Below, piece after piece: positions 41,285 through 49,273 of a stretch of DNA of 64,000 bases. Source of the DNA: a virus. Each line of letters opens with the position of its first letter. Position 1 is the stretch's first letter. Position numbers and translations under genes: made by a program. The notes beneath the pieces are model-generated. The model worked only from the letters and a program-made list of their open reading frames with translations, was not told the origin of the DNA and made no database searches. The stretch spans positions 19,754 through 83,753 of IMG/VR virus record IMGVR_UViG_3300008450_000017. The stretch is one strand, 5' to 3'.

Positions 41285-41716
41285 ATGAGACACCACGCTA
41301 ATTTTTATACGAATCGATTAACAAATGAATGGGTTAAAAATGGGAAAATCATCATAGCTTGTGACCTTGACGATACTATTATCCCTTACAACGAAGAAAT
41401 TAAAGAGAACTGTAAAAAAATGGTTGATTTAATTTTGGAATGTCAAGAACATGGTATAGTATTTTTAATTAATACCGCTAGAAGTGAAAAACAATTGGTG
41501 AACGCTAAAAAACAAGTGGAGGATCTTGGAATTGTTGTTCATGGTGTCAACCAAATGCACTCAGAATGGGACAAACCATATGGGTTAAATGGGAAATTGT
41601 ACGCTAACATCTTCCTGGATGATAGAGGTGGATTCTGGGACTCATATTGGATATTAAGAAATTCGTTAACCATGTTAAAAATGTACAATAAAGATGGGAG
41701 TAAGAATGAACAATAA
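41285..41716 (+). CDS. HAD-like hydrolase
   Basis: 143 residues. HAD motif I is ACDLDDTIIP (DLDDT at 27-31), motif II is INTARSEKQL, and motif IV is ANIFLDDRGG. It resembles small Bacteroides HAD proteins with an IFLDDRGG ending. Such enzymes are usually phosphatases acting on sugar or nucleotide phosphates. There is no cap domain. Substrate unknown. Confidence 0.85.
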   Translation: MRHHANFYTNRLTNEWVKNGKIIIACDLDDTIIPYNEEIKENCKKMVDLILECQEHGIVFLINTARSEKQLVNAKKQVEDLGIVVHGVNQMHSEWDKPYGLNGKLYANIFLDDRGGFWDSYWILRNSLTMLKMYNKDGSKNEQ

Positions 41717-42242
41717 TTATTTATCCGATAAAGAATTTAATAATTTTTTAAAAAATATTGGTGGACTTAATCACGGATTTCATAAACATAAATCACCCAT
41801 TTTAGAACGACACAATTTTTCCGTCAGTAATGGTTGGTTAGGTATTTTACAAAGATTGTTTGAGACTTTAATATCAATGGGTTGGGATAAACAATTTTTA
41901 AATGTAAAACAAAAGTTTGGTGGAATGAGTATATTCTTAGATAATTTACCAGAAAATGGATTTCATTTTGTTGTTGAAGCTGAAAAAGAAAGTTTTAATG
42001 TTTGTGAAGTTTGTGGTGAACCGGGAGTACAACATAAAATCGGTGGTTGGATATATTGTCTATGTGATGAACACAGAGAAGAGACCTCATTAGTCAACTT
42101 CAATGGACGTAAATACTTTATTATGGAAAAAACACCTATATTGAATGGTGATTATTACTACGACGCTCTACACAATGAAATTAAAACTTGTGAAGTTGAT
42201 AATTTTTTTGACCCGTGGTCGGTTAAAGTATTGAAACTTTAA
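41706..42242 (+). CDS. hypothetical protein with zinc-ribbon-like CxxC / CxxH
   Basis: 178 residues from the ATG at 41706 (an ATG at 41694 is possible). Residues about 95-125 hold CEVCGEPGVQHKIGGWIYCLCDEH, a zinc-ribbon-like pattern with a conserved GGW common in phage proteins. The rest (NGWLGILQRLFETLISMGWD) is helical. Function unknown; metal binding is inferred. Confidence 0.68.
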   Translation: MNNNYLSDKEFNNFLKNIGGLNHGFHKHKSPILERHNFSVSNGWLGILQRLFETLISMGWDKQFLNVKQKFGGMSIFLDNLPENGFHFVVEAEKESFNVCEVCGEPGVQHKIGGWIYCLCDEHREETSLVNFNGRKYFIMEKTPILNGDYYYDALHNEIKTCEVDNFFDPWSVKVLKL

Positions 42243-42268
42243 AAAAAAATACGTAAACTTATAATGTT

Positions 42269-42565
42269 ATGAAAAGTAAAATTATAAATTTAAAATCAAG
42301 AATCTTGGAAATGTCAAAAAAAAATAAAAAAGAAAAATCTGATAAAAAGGATGACATTGAAAACAAATATAAACCAATGTCATTTACAATAGATCCAGAC
42401 CAGGTTAAAAAATTGAAAAAGTGGCAAGGACATATAAAAGCCGTTTACGGGGAGTATGGTGATTATGAATATCGATTTACAAGTAGCGGTATAGGACCAA
42501 TTGTCATAGTTTATAGTGAATTAGCTAAGGTAGAGTTAGATTTAACTGACGTTAGTACTTGGTAA
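42269..42565 (+). CDS. small hypothetical protein
   Basis: 98 residues: a basic helix rich in K/S/E (1-36) and a compact domain (MSFTIDPDQVKKLKKWQGHIKAVYGEYGDYEYRFTSSGIG) that resembles phage proteins of unknown function. The stop lies 1 base before an inverted repeat. Confidence 0.62.
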   Translation: MKSKIINLKSRILEMSKKNKKEKSDKKDDIENKYKPMSFTIDPDQVKKLKKWQGHIKAVYGEYGDYEYRFTSSGIGPIVIVYSELAKVELDLTDVSTW

Positions 42566-42566
42566 A

Positions 42567-42581
42567 CTGACAAAATGTCAG
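42567..42581. promoter_or_regulatory. inverted repeat upstream of dnaK
   Basis: CTGACA-AAA-TGTCAG, a perfect 6-base inverted repeat just after the preceding stop codon. It might be an operator or a short RNA hairpin. It does not match CIRCE. Confidence 0.4.
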
Positions 42582-42619
42582 ATAATTTCATCTGGAATAT
42601 TTTTTGGGAAAAATAAATC

Positions 42620-42632
42620 GATCTTTTAGATC
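42620..42632. promoter_or_regulatory. inverted repeat upstream of dnaK
   Basis: GATCT-TTT-AGATC, 27 bases before the dnaK start. No Bacteroidota-type or TATTTATwA promoter is visible in the 94-base gap, so these repeats are the only candidate control sites. Confidence 0.4.
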
Positions 42633-42659
42633 ATAAATAAATAACAATAAAAAAAAACA

Positions 42660-44513
42660 ATGGGAAAAATTATAGGTATTGACCTAGGAACAACAAACTC
42701 ATGTGTCGCGATTATGGAAGGTAATGAACCAGTCGTGATCACAAATAATGAAGGAAAACGAACAACACCTTCGGTGATTGGATTCGTGAAAGATGGGGAA
42801 CGTAAAGTAGGTGATCCAGCTAAACGACAAGCGGTCACTAATCCAGATAAAACAATTTACTCAATCAAGAGATTTATGGGATTAAGTTACTCAGACTCAA
42901 AGTCCGAGTTGGGTAAAGTACCATACAAAGTAGTTAAAGGTGACAATAACACACCTAGAGTTGAAATTGATGGTAAAATGTATACACCACAAGAATTATC
43001 TGCGGTTATTCTACAAAAGATGAAACAAACCGCTGAGGATTACTTAGGTGAAACTGTAACTGAAGCTGTAATTACGGTACCAGCTTACTTTAATGACTCA
43101 CAACGTCAAGCAACGAAAGAAGCTGGTGAGATCGCTGGTCTTGAGGTTAAAAGAATTATAAACGAACCAACCGCAGCTGCTTTAGCTTATGGTCTAGATA
43201 AAAAGAAGTCAGACATGGTAGTTGTTGTCTTTGACTGTGGTGGTGGAACACACGATGTATCAATTCTAGAATTAGGTGACGGAGTGTTTGAAGTACTTTC
43301 AACAGACGGTGATACACACCTTGGTGGGGATGACTTTGACCAATCCATCATTGACTGGTTGGTATCTGAATTTAAAGATGAAAACGGTATTGATTTAGCT
43401 AAAGATCCTATGGCTTTACAAAGACTTAGAGAATCAGCTGAGAAAGCTAAAATTGAGTTATCGTCCTCATCCTCAACGGAGATTAACTTACCATATATTA
43501 TGCCAGTTGACGGTGTCCCAAAACACTTAGTTAGGACTCTAACAAGATCTAAATTTGAACAACTAGTTGACTCATTGGTTAAACGAACAATCGATCCGTG
43601 TAAGTCAGCTTTGAAAAACGCTAAGATGTCTGTATCAGATATCGATGAGATTATCCTGGTTGGTGGTACAACAAGAATTCCGGTAATCCAGGAAGCTGTT
43701 AAGAACTTCTTCGGTAAAGAACCATCCAAAGGTGTTAACCCAGATGAGGTTGTAGCTTTGGGTGCCGCAATCCAGGGAGGTGTTTTAGCTGGTGATGTAA
43801 ACGATGTTTTATTATTAGATGTAACACCACTTTCATTAGGTATTGAAACAATGGGTGGAGTGTTCACCAAACTAATCGAAGCCAACACAACAATACCGAC
43901 CAAAAAATCACAAACATTCTCAACCGCAGTTGAAAACCAACCATCAGTCGAGATACATGTGTTACAGGGTGAGAGATCAATGGCTAAGGATAATAAAACA
44001 ATTGGACGATTCCACCTGGATGGTATTCCACCATCACCTCGTGGTGTCCCACAAATTGAGGTAACGTTTGATATTGACGCTAATGGTATTATTAATGTAT
44101 CAGCTTTGGATAAGGGAACCAATAAACAACAAACAATCAGAATCGAATCATCCTCCGGTTTATCGAAAGAAGAAATTGAGAGAATGAAACAAGAAGCTGA
44201 AATGAACGCGGATGAGGATAGAAAGTTGAGAGAAGAGGCTGAGTTAATTAACACAGTAGACTCAACTATATTCCAGAGTGAGAAATCAATTAAAGATTTG
44301 GAAGACAAAATTTCTGAGGACCAAAAAACTGAGTTGAACACACTGCTGGAAAATTTAAAAGATTCTCAAAGTAAACGTGATTTTGATCTAATGAAATCTG
44401 GTTTGGATGAATTAAATTCTAAGTTCCAGGAAGTTAGTCAAAACCTTTATGAACAACCAAACTCCGACAATGTCGATAACATGTCTGACGTTGAATTTGA
44501 GGAGGTTAAGTAA
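42660..44513 (+). CDS. dnaK: DnaK/Hsp70 chaperone
   Basis: 617 residues, near full bacterial length (about 630). ATPase domain: [16 protein letters not shown] at the start, then [32 protein letters not shown] (the usual FDLGGGTFDVS with two changes) and [10 protein letters not shown]. Linker: [15 protein letters not shown]. The substrate domain and helical lid follow, with an acidic tail ending VEFEEVK. It refolds or holds client proteins with the DnaJ at 14788; a nucleotide exchange factor (GrpE) is not seen here and may be the host's. Confidence 0.97.
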   Translation: MGKIIGIDLGTTNSCVAIMEGNEPVVITNNEGKRTTPSVIGFVKDGERKVGDPAKRQAVTNPDKTIYSIKRFMGLSYSDSKSELGKVPYKVVKGDNNTPRVEIDGKMYTPQELSAVILQKMKQTAEDYLGETVTEAVITVPAYFNDSQRQATKEAGEIAGLEVKRIINEPTAAALAYGLDKKKSDMVVVVFDCGGGTHDVSILELGDGVFEVLSTDGDTHLGGDDFDQSIIDWLVSEFKDENGIDLAKDPMALQRLRESAEKAKIELSSSSSTEINLPYIMPVDGVPKHLVRTLTRSKFEQLVDSLVKRTIDPCKSALKNAKMSVSDIDEIILVGGTTRIPVIQEAVKNFFGKEPSKGVNPDEVVALGAAIQGGVLAGDVNDVLLLDVTPLSLGIETMGGVFTKLIEANTTIPTKKSQTFSTAVENQPSVEIHVLQGERSMAKDNKTIGRFHLDGIPPSPRGVPQIEVTFDIDANGIINVSALDKGTNKQQTIRIESSSGLSKEEIERMKQEAEMNADEDRKLREEAELINTVDSTIFQSEKSIKDLEDKISEDQKTELNTLLENLKDSQSKRDFDLMKSGLDELNSKFQEVSQNLYEQPNSDNVDNMSDVEFEEVK

Positions 44514-44647
44514 TGAGAGTAGTAGTATTTGCAATTGTTTGTTTATTACTTGGTTCATGTAAATCAAAAAAAGAATCTGGGTGTGACGCTTATGGAAGTG
44601 TCACCCCAGTTCATAATGACACCACGAAAACGGAAATTAAACAATGA
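44513..44647 (+). CDS. small lipoprotein
   Basis: 44 residues: a signal peptide with lipobox LLGSC (Cys16), then a short polar mature part with one more cysteine. It overlaps the dnaK stop by 1 base and the next start by 4, so it is translated with both. Mature part of about 28 residues; role unknown. Confidence 0.7.
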   Translation: MRVVVFAIVCLLLGSCKSKKESGCDAYGSVTPVHNDTTKTEIKQ

Positions 44648-45150
44648 ACATCAGTAAACTAAAAGACCGGTGCGAAGTTTTACGTAGAATGTTAGTATCA
44701 TTAAAAGAATTATACCCAGACCCAAACGTCAGTGACGACCAAAAGAAATTTATGGAAACCATGTTTGGGGCTGGAATATTCTACTTACCCGATTCAATCG
44801 AGAATTGGACCGGAAAAATATCCGAAGAATGTCTAAACCAAATTAGATTAAATAAAAGTTACTCACCAACAAAAGAACATGAGTACCCAAGAAAGATTGC
44901 CGCGACACATCTACTGAACAATATAGATAAAATTGAAAGTGGTGAACTTGACCTGGTTGACTTTTATTTAAATAATTGTGGTAAATACAATTTTGTAACA
45001 AGATCTGAAAATACAAAATTAAAAAAACACCAAAAGTTTGAAGTATTTACGAATCCGGAGACTTCTTATTTGGAAGCCAACATTAATTTAGTGGAAATAT
45101 CAAAAGAAGATTATAAAAAATTGAAAAAAGGTATTGACATATTAAAATAA
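44644..45150 (+). CDS. conserved-type phage hypothetical protein
   Basis: 168 residues, helical and charged, with PYEKL-like HEYPRKIAATHLL near residue 80 and YNFVTRSENTKLKKHQK near 115. The pattern recalls phage proteins of unknown function. ATGA overlap with the lipoprotein gene. Confidence 0.65.
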   Translation: MNISKLKDRCEVLRRMLVSLKELYPDPNVSDDQKKFMETMFGAGIFYLPDSIENWTGKISEECLNQIRLNKSYSPTKEHEYPRKIAATHLLNNIDKIESGELDLVDFYLNNCGKYNFVTRSENTKLKKHQKFEVFTNPETSYLEANINLVEISKEDYKKLKKGIDILK

Positions 45151-45179
45151 AATTTATATAATTTAATAAAATTAAAATC

Positions 45180-45665
45180 ATGACAATTAAACAAGCTTTA
45201 AAACTTAAAAATCGATTGGTTGGTGAGATTACCGACACACAAATTAAAATGATGAGATACAATTCCGTATCTGAGTCAAATCAAAGACCGTACTCAACCA
45301 AAGCTCTTTTGGAACAACAGTATAATTTAGTAAACCAGTTGGTAGCTTTAAAAACTGAAATCCACAAAGCTAATTCAGAGGTATACGATAAAATATTTTT
45401 ATTGTCCGAATTAAAGAGTATTGTTAAACACTTAAAAGGGGTGGACTGTACTGATGGTGTATCAGAGGATGACTACTACGGAAGACGTTCAGATTCACCG
45501 ACGATTAAAAAATCTGAAATTTCTGTAGTTGAAAGGGACTCAGAAATTAAATTTCTTGAAGCAAGAATTGATGAAATACAAGATGAATTGGATCAACATA
45601 ATTCAACAACAACTTTACCTGGACTCGAACCATCAGAAACTGATGAAGATAAAACTAACGAGTAA
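45180..45665 (+). CDS. DIP1984-like coiled-coil protein
   Basis: 161 residues: TIKQALKLKNRLVGEITDTQIKMMRYNSV ... YNLVNQLVALKTEIHKANSEV ... ELKSIVKHLKGV follows the DIP1984 family pattern (paired helices with a Lx2RxxL start and LxxxINxxN middle). The family has unknown function. The C-terminal part is a second coiled coil and an unstructured tail (STTTLPGLEPSETDEDKTNE). It is the last gene before the candidate non-coding RNA. Confidence 0.72.
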   Translation: MTIKQALKLKNRLVGEITDTQIKMMRYNSVSESNQRPYSTKALLEQQYNLVNQLVALKTEIHKANSEVYDKIFLLSELKSIVKHLKGVDCTDGVSEDDYYGRRSDSPTIKKSEISVVERDSEIKFLEARIDEIQDELDQHNSTTTLPGLEPSETDEDKTNE

Positions 45666-45668
45666 TTG

Positions 45669-45859
45669 TGTCGTTAATTAAATGGTTATATTAAATTCTA
45701 CAACTTGTTAATCGATGGTTAGATATTGATTAGGCACTCAAAGTACAAAATTCATGAAGTTCAAAAGTTTTTTAGTCAAAATTTAACAATCATTCATACT
45801 ATATAACCAATTTAATAACGACATATAAAAAACCCTCACATTATTTGTGGGGGTTTTTA
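45669..45859 (+). ncRNA. candidate rod-shaped structured RNA with intrinsic terminator
   Basis: A 155-base stretch without a good open frame can fold into a long nested hairpin. Closing arms 45669-45691 and 45801-45823 pair over about 23 bases with one bulge-like shift each side. Inside, TTGTTAA (45705-45711) pairs with TTAACAA (45783-45789), and ATATTGATTAG (45723-45733) pairs with TTAGTCAAAAT (45772-45782), with one mismatch and G-U pairs. A strong terminator follows at 45831. The long imperfect rod recalls 6S RNA, a polymerase-binding RNA. No promoter is recognised upstream, and it could instead be a 3'-UTR element of the DIP1984-like gene. Confidence 0.5.
45831..45858 (+). terminator. intrinsic terminator
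   Basis: ACCCTCACA / TGTGGGGGT stem of 9 pairs (one G-U), a 5-base loop and a T-run. It ends the transcript before the fibre genes. Confidence 0.88.
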
Positions 45860-45879
45860 ATTTTTTACCAATTACATAA

Positions 45880-45889
45880 TATTTATTTG
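45880..45889 (+). promoter_or_regulatory. TATTTAT box, late-promoter-like
   Basis: TATTTATTTG, 15 bases before the ATG at 45905. It is the only promoter-like sequence between the terminator and the fibre genes. Confidence 0.45.
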
Positions 45890-45904
45890 AAAAGAAAATA
45901 CATT

Positions 45905-48900
45905 ATGGCAGTAATAACAGAAATTATAATTCAGGACAACCAGTTTTTGGGTGGTGGACAAACATCAACAGTTAGATGTGCTCTTGGTAATTTAGCTGGA
46001 TCACAGTATTCAACTGTGTTCGGTGGTAGGTTAAACACTATTGTTGGACCAGACTCATCAACCACAAAATTGGATTCCTGTGGATCAACAATAGTAGGTG
46101 GTTCGTCTAATAAAATTGATAATTCATGTCAATCATCAATTATTGGTGGATACGGTAACTTAATATTCACATACAATCAAAGTATTAAAACAAATAGGTC
46201 ATCGATAGGTGGAGGATTTAAAAATGTAATTTACAAACCATGTTCTAGTATAATCGGTGGTAAAGAAAACAAAGTACAAGGTATATTTTCAAGTATTGGT
46301 GGTGGTGATTTAAACACAATCGGTAACATAAACTCTACTAGTGATATGTCAGATGGATCAACAATTGCTGGTGGTTGGGGAAATAAATTGATTGGTAATT
46401 ACTCGGTAGTTCTGGGTGGTACCGACAATTACATTAACTTGATTGCAAGTAAGAAAGTTTGTGACAACTCAATTGGTGGTGGAACTGGAAACATCATCAC
46501 TGATAGTGTGGGTTCATCAATTCTAGGTGGACAAACAAATTTAATTGAGAACGCGTGTTCTGTTATCCTAGGTGGAGCTTCCAACCTAACCAGTTTAGGA
46601 ACTGGAATGTCGTCAATTGGTGGTGGAACTGAGAATAGATCATACTTTAATAGAAATACATTACTCGGTGGTTGTCAAAACGTTACTAAAGGATCGGTTA
46701 ACTACATTGGTGGAGGATCCAACAACCAAATTGGTGGTGATTCATGTGGATCTGTAATTTTTGGTGGTACCAACAACAGTATTTCACAAAATGGGTCAAC
46801 AATATTTGGTGGGGATAAAAACTTTACCGATTCAGCTTTTACAACTATTCTTGGTGGAGCTTCAAACTTTGCTGGGTCAAACTTATCATCTATTCTTGGT
46901 ACAACAAATCAAATTTTATCCGGGAACGATGGATCTAGTGTTATATCAATTAATGCGGTTATACCAAACAACTCTTCACAAAGATCAGTAATTGTTGGTG
47001 GGGACTTAATTAACACCCAATCATTAAACGGATTAACTGATTTAGGACAGATATTATCCAGTTCAAATATTAACACAGACGATTCAGTATTTACACCAAA
47101 ATTACGAATTACTGATATTCCAAACAACCAAGATGTTGCTAACTTAGGTTTAGACTCAGATAACTTCGTTGTTACCGGAAATACAAACAACATATTTTTA
47201 ATAGCAGCTATGGGTGAGGCTGTATCAATCGACACACCAGCTATTATCCCAAGTGTACCATCTGGAACAATTTTTGATGGTACAATACAATTACCGGTAA
47301 TAACTTCACAACAATATGATGATTGGGAAACTCTATTCCCAGCGAATACTTACGATCCAGTCACTGGTATTTGGACATGTCCACAAAGTTCACTATATAA
47401 TATTAGTTTCCAGGTACACGCTACAAAAATACCAACCGAAGGATGTGATTGTCCTCCAGGGTATCAACCATTACCAAATGGATTGTGTTATTCTGGGGTA
47501 ACGGTACCAGCAGGTAGCGGACAAACACAAAACTTAGAATTATATAGTAGTTTACTATGTGATAACAATTTACCATTTAACCCATTATTATGTAAAGAGG
47601 GTGTGGCAGTATTCCAACCAACATTTTTATTAGATGGAACTGGACCATCAACTATGTTTAATTTTGGATGTACCTCAACATACTCTTTATTACCACAACA
47701 ATGTAATCAAAATTATAGTGATTTGGAAGTTTGTTCCAGTACCGGTACTCAACCTATGATACAAGTTAGTCCATTACTTAGATTTTGGAGACGAAGAGCT
47801 TGGGATATTGGTATATGGGCTGAAAATAATTTAAACTATGAGGGTGAATTGTGTAGATGTGAATCATTGTTTGTCCCAGAAACACAAACATATTTTATTG
47901 GGGTTTGTTCAGACGCTACAAAAATAACATTGAATGGTACATTGATATTAGATCAAACTTTAAATCCATCACAACCATTGAATTATACATTTTGGAATGT
48001 ATATCCCATCACATTAATTGGTGGTCAAATAAACACAATTAAAATCTGTGGGGTTAATAGATCCGGAGAGGGCGTCCTAGCTTATGAAATATATAGTAAC
48101 CCAAATCCAGTATCAAACGACCCAACATATTACTTCCTTAACTCAAATACAAATGGATTACCAATAATTAATGATTATGTCATAACTAGTTCAGCTAATG
48201 TAGTTCTAGATAACGGTGTTAAAACAACTTGTGGTATTTGTCCAGATGGATATGAATTAATAGACTTAGCTCCAAAACCAGCAAAAACTGTAATTATAAC
48301 ACCACCATTAGAACCGGTGGTAACACCACAATGTATTAGATTCTTTGGGGAATGTCCTCTTGGTGGTGGAGTATCTGTGAATTACGGTAGTAATTTTTAT
48401 TTAACTAACACGCCGATAAATGGTAGACCATCTTATTCTGGAACAACACTAGCGGGTGGAAATTGCCCATCTGGATGTGCAGGTTTTGACATTTTAATTT
48501 ATTGGGACCCAGTACTAATTAGATGGGTTGTTGAGGACGTTACAAATAACACCATATACATGGAATTACCATTTGATTTACCGGTACCGTTAAGTCAAAA
48601 CGTGACAATAAATCCAAACGGACAACCATCAGGTATTGGTGACTGGGTATTTATTGGACCATTAGATAGTTGTTACACTTGCTTCGCTTGTGGTAACCAA
48701 TTCTCAGTACCAGGTAACTGTCAAATATGTTTATCTGGTGAAACAATACCATGTACACCAAATTCTGAAATATACAACGGAATGATGTCAGCTGGAATTG
48801 TGGATCCTATAAATGATATTATTTACGCTGGTGAACACAGGTATATTTCAGACGATAGTCAATACTTTGAAATCAATGGTTCACAAGTTAACGTATTTAT

Positions 48901-49240
48901 ATATCAAGGTCAACAACTTTGTTTAAAATTAACAAATACAACCGGAAGTAACTATGTGTATAATTCTGGTGACTATTGTAGGATGACAATACAAAAAATT
49001 AAGGAGGTTAAATTAACACCAACACCAACACAAACACCAACTATGACACCGACACCAACAATAACACCAACACCTTCGAAAACCCCAGTACCTGTTGCAA
49101 TAGCTTGTGGTGGTGAATTAGACGGAGCGATCGCTCAAGTACCACCTCCACCAACACCATCAGCAACACCAGCACCTACACCAACACCTACACCTACATG
49201 TGCTAAATTTACATTATTCAGTAGATTTGAATCAATATAA
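45905..49240 (+). CDS. large fibre or head-decoration protein with IxGGxxN repeats
   Basis: 1111 residues from the ATG at 45905 (an ATG 20 codons upstream overlaps the promoter box). Residues about 30-400 contain some twenty units of the form SxIxGGxxNxI, as in beta-helical or trimeric fibre stalks and YadA-like adhesin heads. Residues near 455-510 (QQYDDWETLFPANTYDPVTGIWTCPQSSLYNISFQVHA) look like a C1q/TNF-type trimer domain. Several Cys-rich units follow (CDCPPGYQPLPNGLC), and the end is a threonine-proline stretch (TPTPTQTPTMTPTPT) with a short C-cap. Probable virion surface protein that contacts the host. Confidence 0.82.
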   Translation: MAVITEIIIQDNQFLGGGQTSTVRCALGNLAGSQYSTVFGGRLNTIVGPDSSTTKLDSCGSTIVGGSSNKIDNSCQSSIIGGYGNLIFTYNQSIKTNRSSIGGGFKNVIYKPCSSIIGGKENKVQGIFSSIGGGDLNTIGNINSTSDMSDGSTIAGGWGNKLIGNYSVVLGGTDNYINLIASKKVCDNSIGGGTGNIITDSVGSSILGGQTNLIENACSVILGGASNLTSLGTGMSSIGGGTENRSYFNRNTLLGGCQNVTKGSVNYIGGGSNNQIGGDSCGSVIFGGTNNSISQNGSTIFGGDKNFTDSAFTTILGGASNFAGSNLSSILGTTNQILSGNDGSSVISINAVIPNNSSQRSVIVGGDLINTQSLNGLTDLGQILSSSNINTDDSVFTPKLRITDIPNNQDVANLGLDSDNFVVTGNTNNIFLIAAMGEAVSIDTPAIIPSVPSGTIFDGTIQLPVITSQQYDDWETLFPANTYDPVTGIWTCPQSSLYNISFQVHATKIPTEGCDCPPGYQPLPNGLCYSGVTVPAGSGQTQNLELYSSLLCDNNLPFNPLLCKEGVAVFQPTFLLDGTGPSTMFNFGCTSTYSLLPQQCNQNYSDLEVCSSTGTQPMIQVSPLLRFWRRRAWDIGIWAENNLNYEGELCRCESLFVPETQTYFIGVCSDATKITLNGTLILDQTLNPSQPLNYTFWNVYPITLIGGQINTIKICGVNRSGEGVLAYEIYSNPNPVSNDPTYYFLNSNTNGLPIINDYVITSSANVVLDNGVKTTCGICPDGYELIDLAPKPAKTVIITPPLEPVVTPQCIRFFGECPLGGGVSVNYGSNFYLTNTPINGRPSYSGTTLAGGNCPSGCAGFDILIYWDPVLIRWVVEDVTNNTIYMELPFDLPVPLSQNVTINPNGQPSGIGDWVFIGPLDSCYTCFACGNQFSVPGNCQICLSGETIPCTPNSEIYNGMMSAGIVDPINDIIYAGEHRYISDDSQYFEINGSQVNVFIYQGQQLCLKLTNTTGSNYVYNSGDYCRMTIQKIKEVKLTPTPTQTPTMTPTPTITPTPSKTPVPVAIACGGELDGAIAQVPPPPTPSATPAPTPTPTPTCAKFTLFSRFESI
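49012..49200 (+). repeat. Thr-Pro repeat tract
   Basis: Two runs of ACACCAACA-type codons encode (TP)n segments at the C-terminus of the fibre protein, separated by a non-repetitive stretch. Low complexity; possibly a flexible stalk or a target for glycosylation. Confidence 0.8.
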
Positions 49241-49273
49241 TAAAAATAAAATAAAAAGGTAAAACAAAAAAAA

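Noticed and set aside
42567-42632. CIRCE-like heat-shock operator before dnaK
   Set aside because: CIRCE needs TTAGCACTC-N9-GAGTGCTAA. The two repeats here (CTGACA/TGTCAG and GATCT/AGATC) do not match it.
43187-44341. A 384-codon open frame on the minus strand
   Set aside because: It lies wholly opposite the dnaK gene, whose protein is unmistakable. Long antisense frames opposite dnaK are a known artefact of its codon pattern, and the translation is serine-rich without any domain.
45705-45790. A tRNA in the gap before the fibre genes
   Set aside because: There is no GTTCRANYC T-loop, and the cloverleaf arms cannot be formed. The paired segments fit one nested rod instead. I saw no tRNA elsewhere either.
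45845-45904. Upstream start for the fibre gene
   Set aside because: The extra 20 codons overlap the terminator T-run and the TATTTAT box. The protein from 45905 begins with a strand-rich sequence typical of the rest.
49012-49200. A CRISPR-like repeat array
   Set aside because: The repeats are in-frame Thr-Pro codons without spacers, part of the fibre protein.
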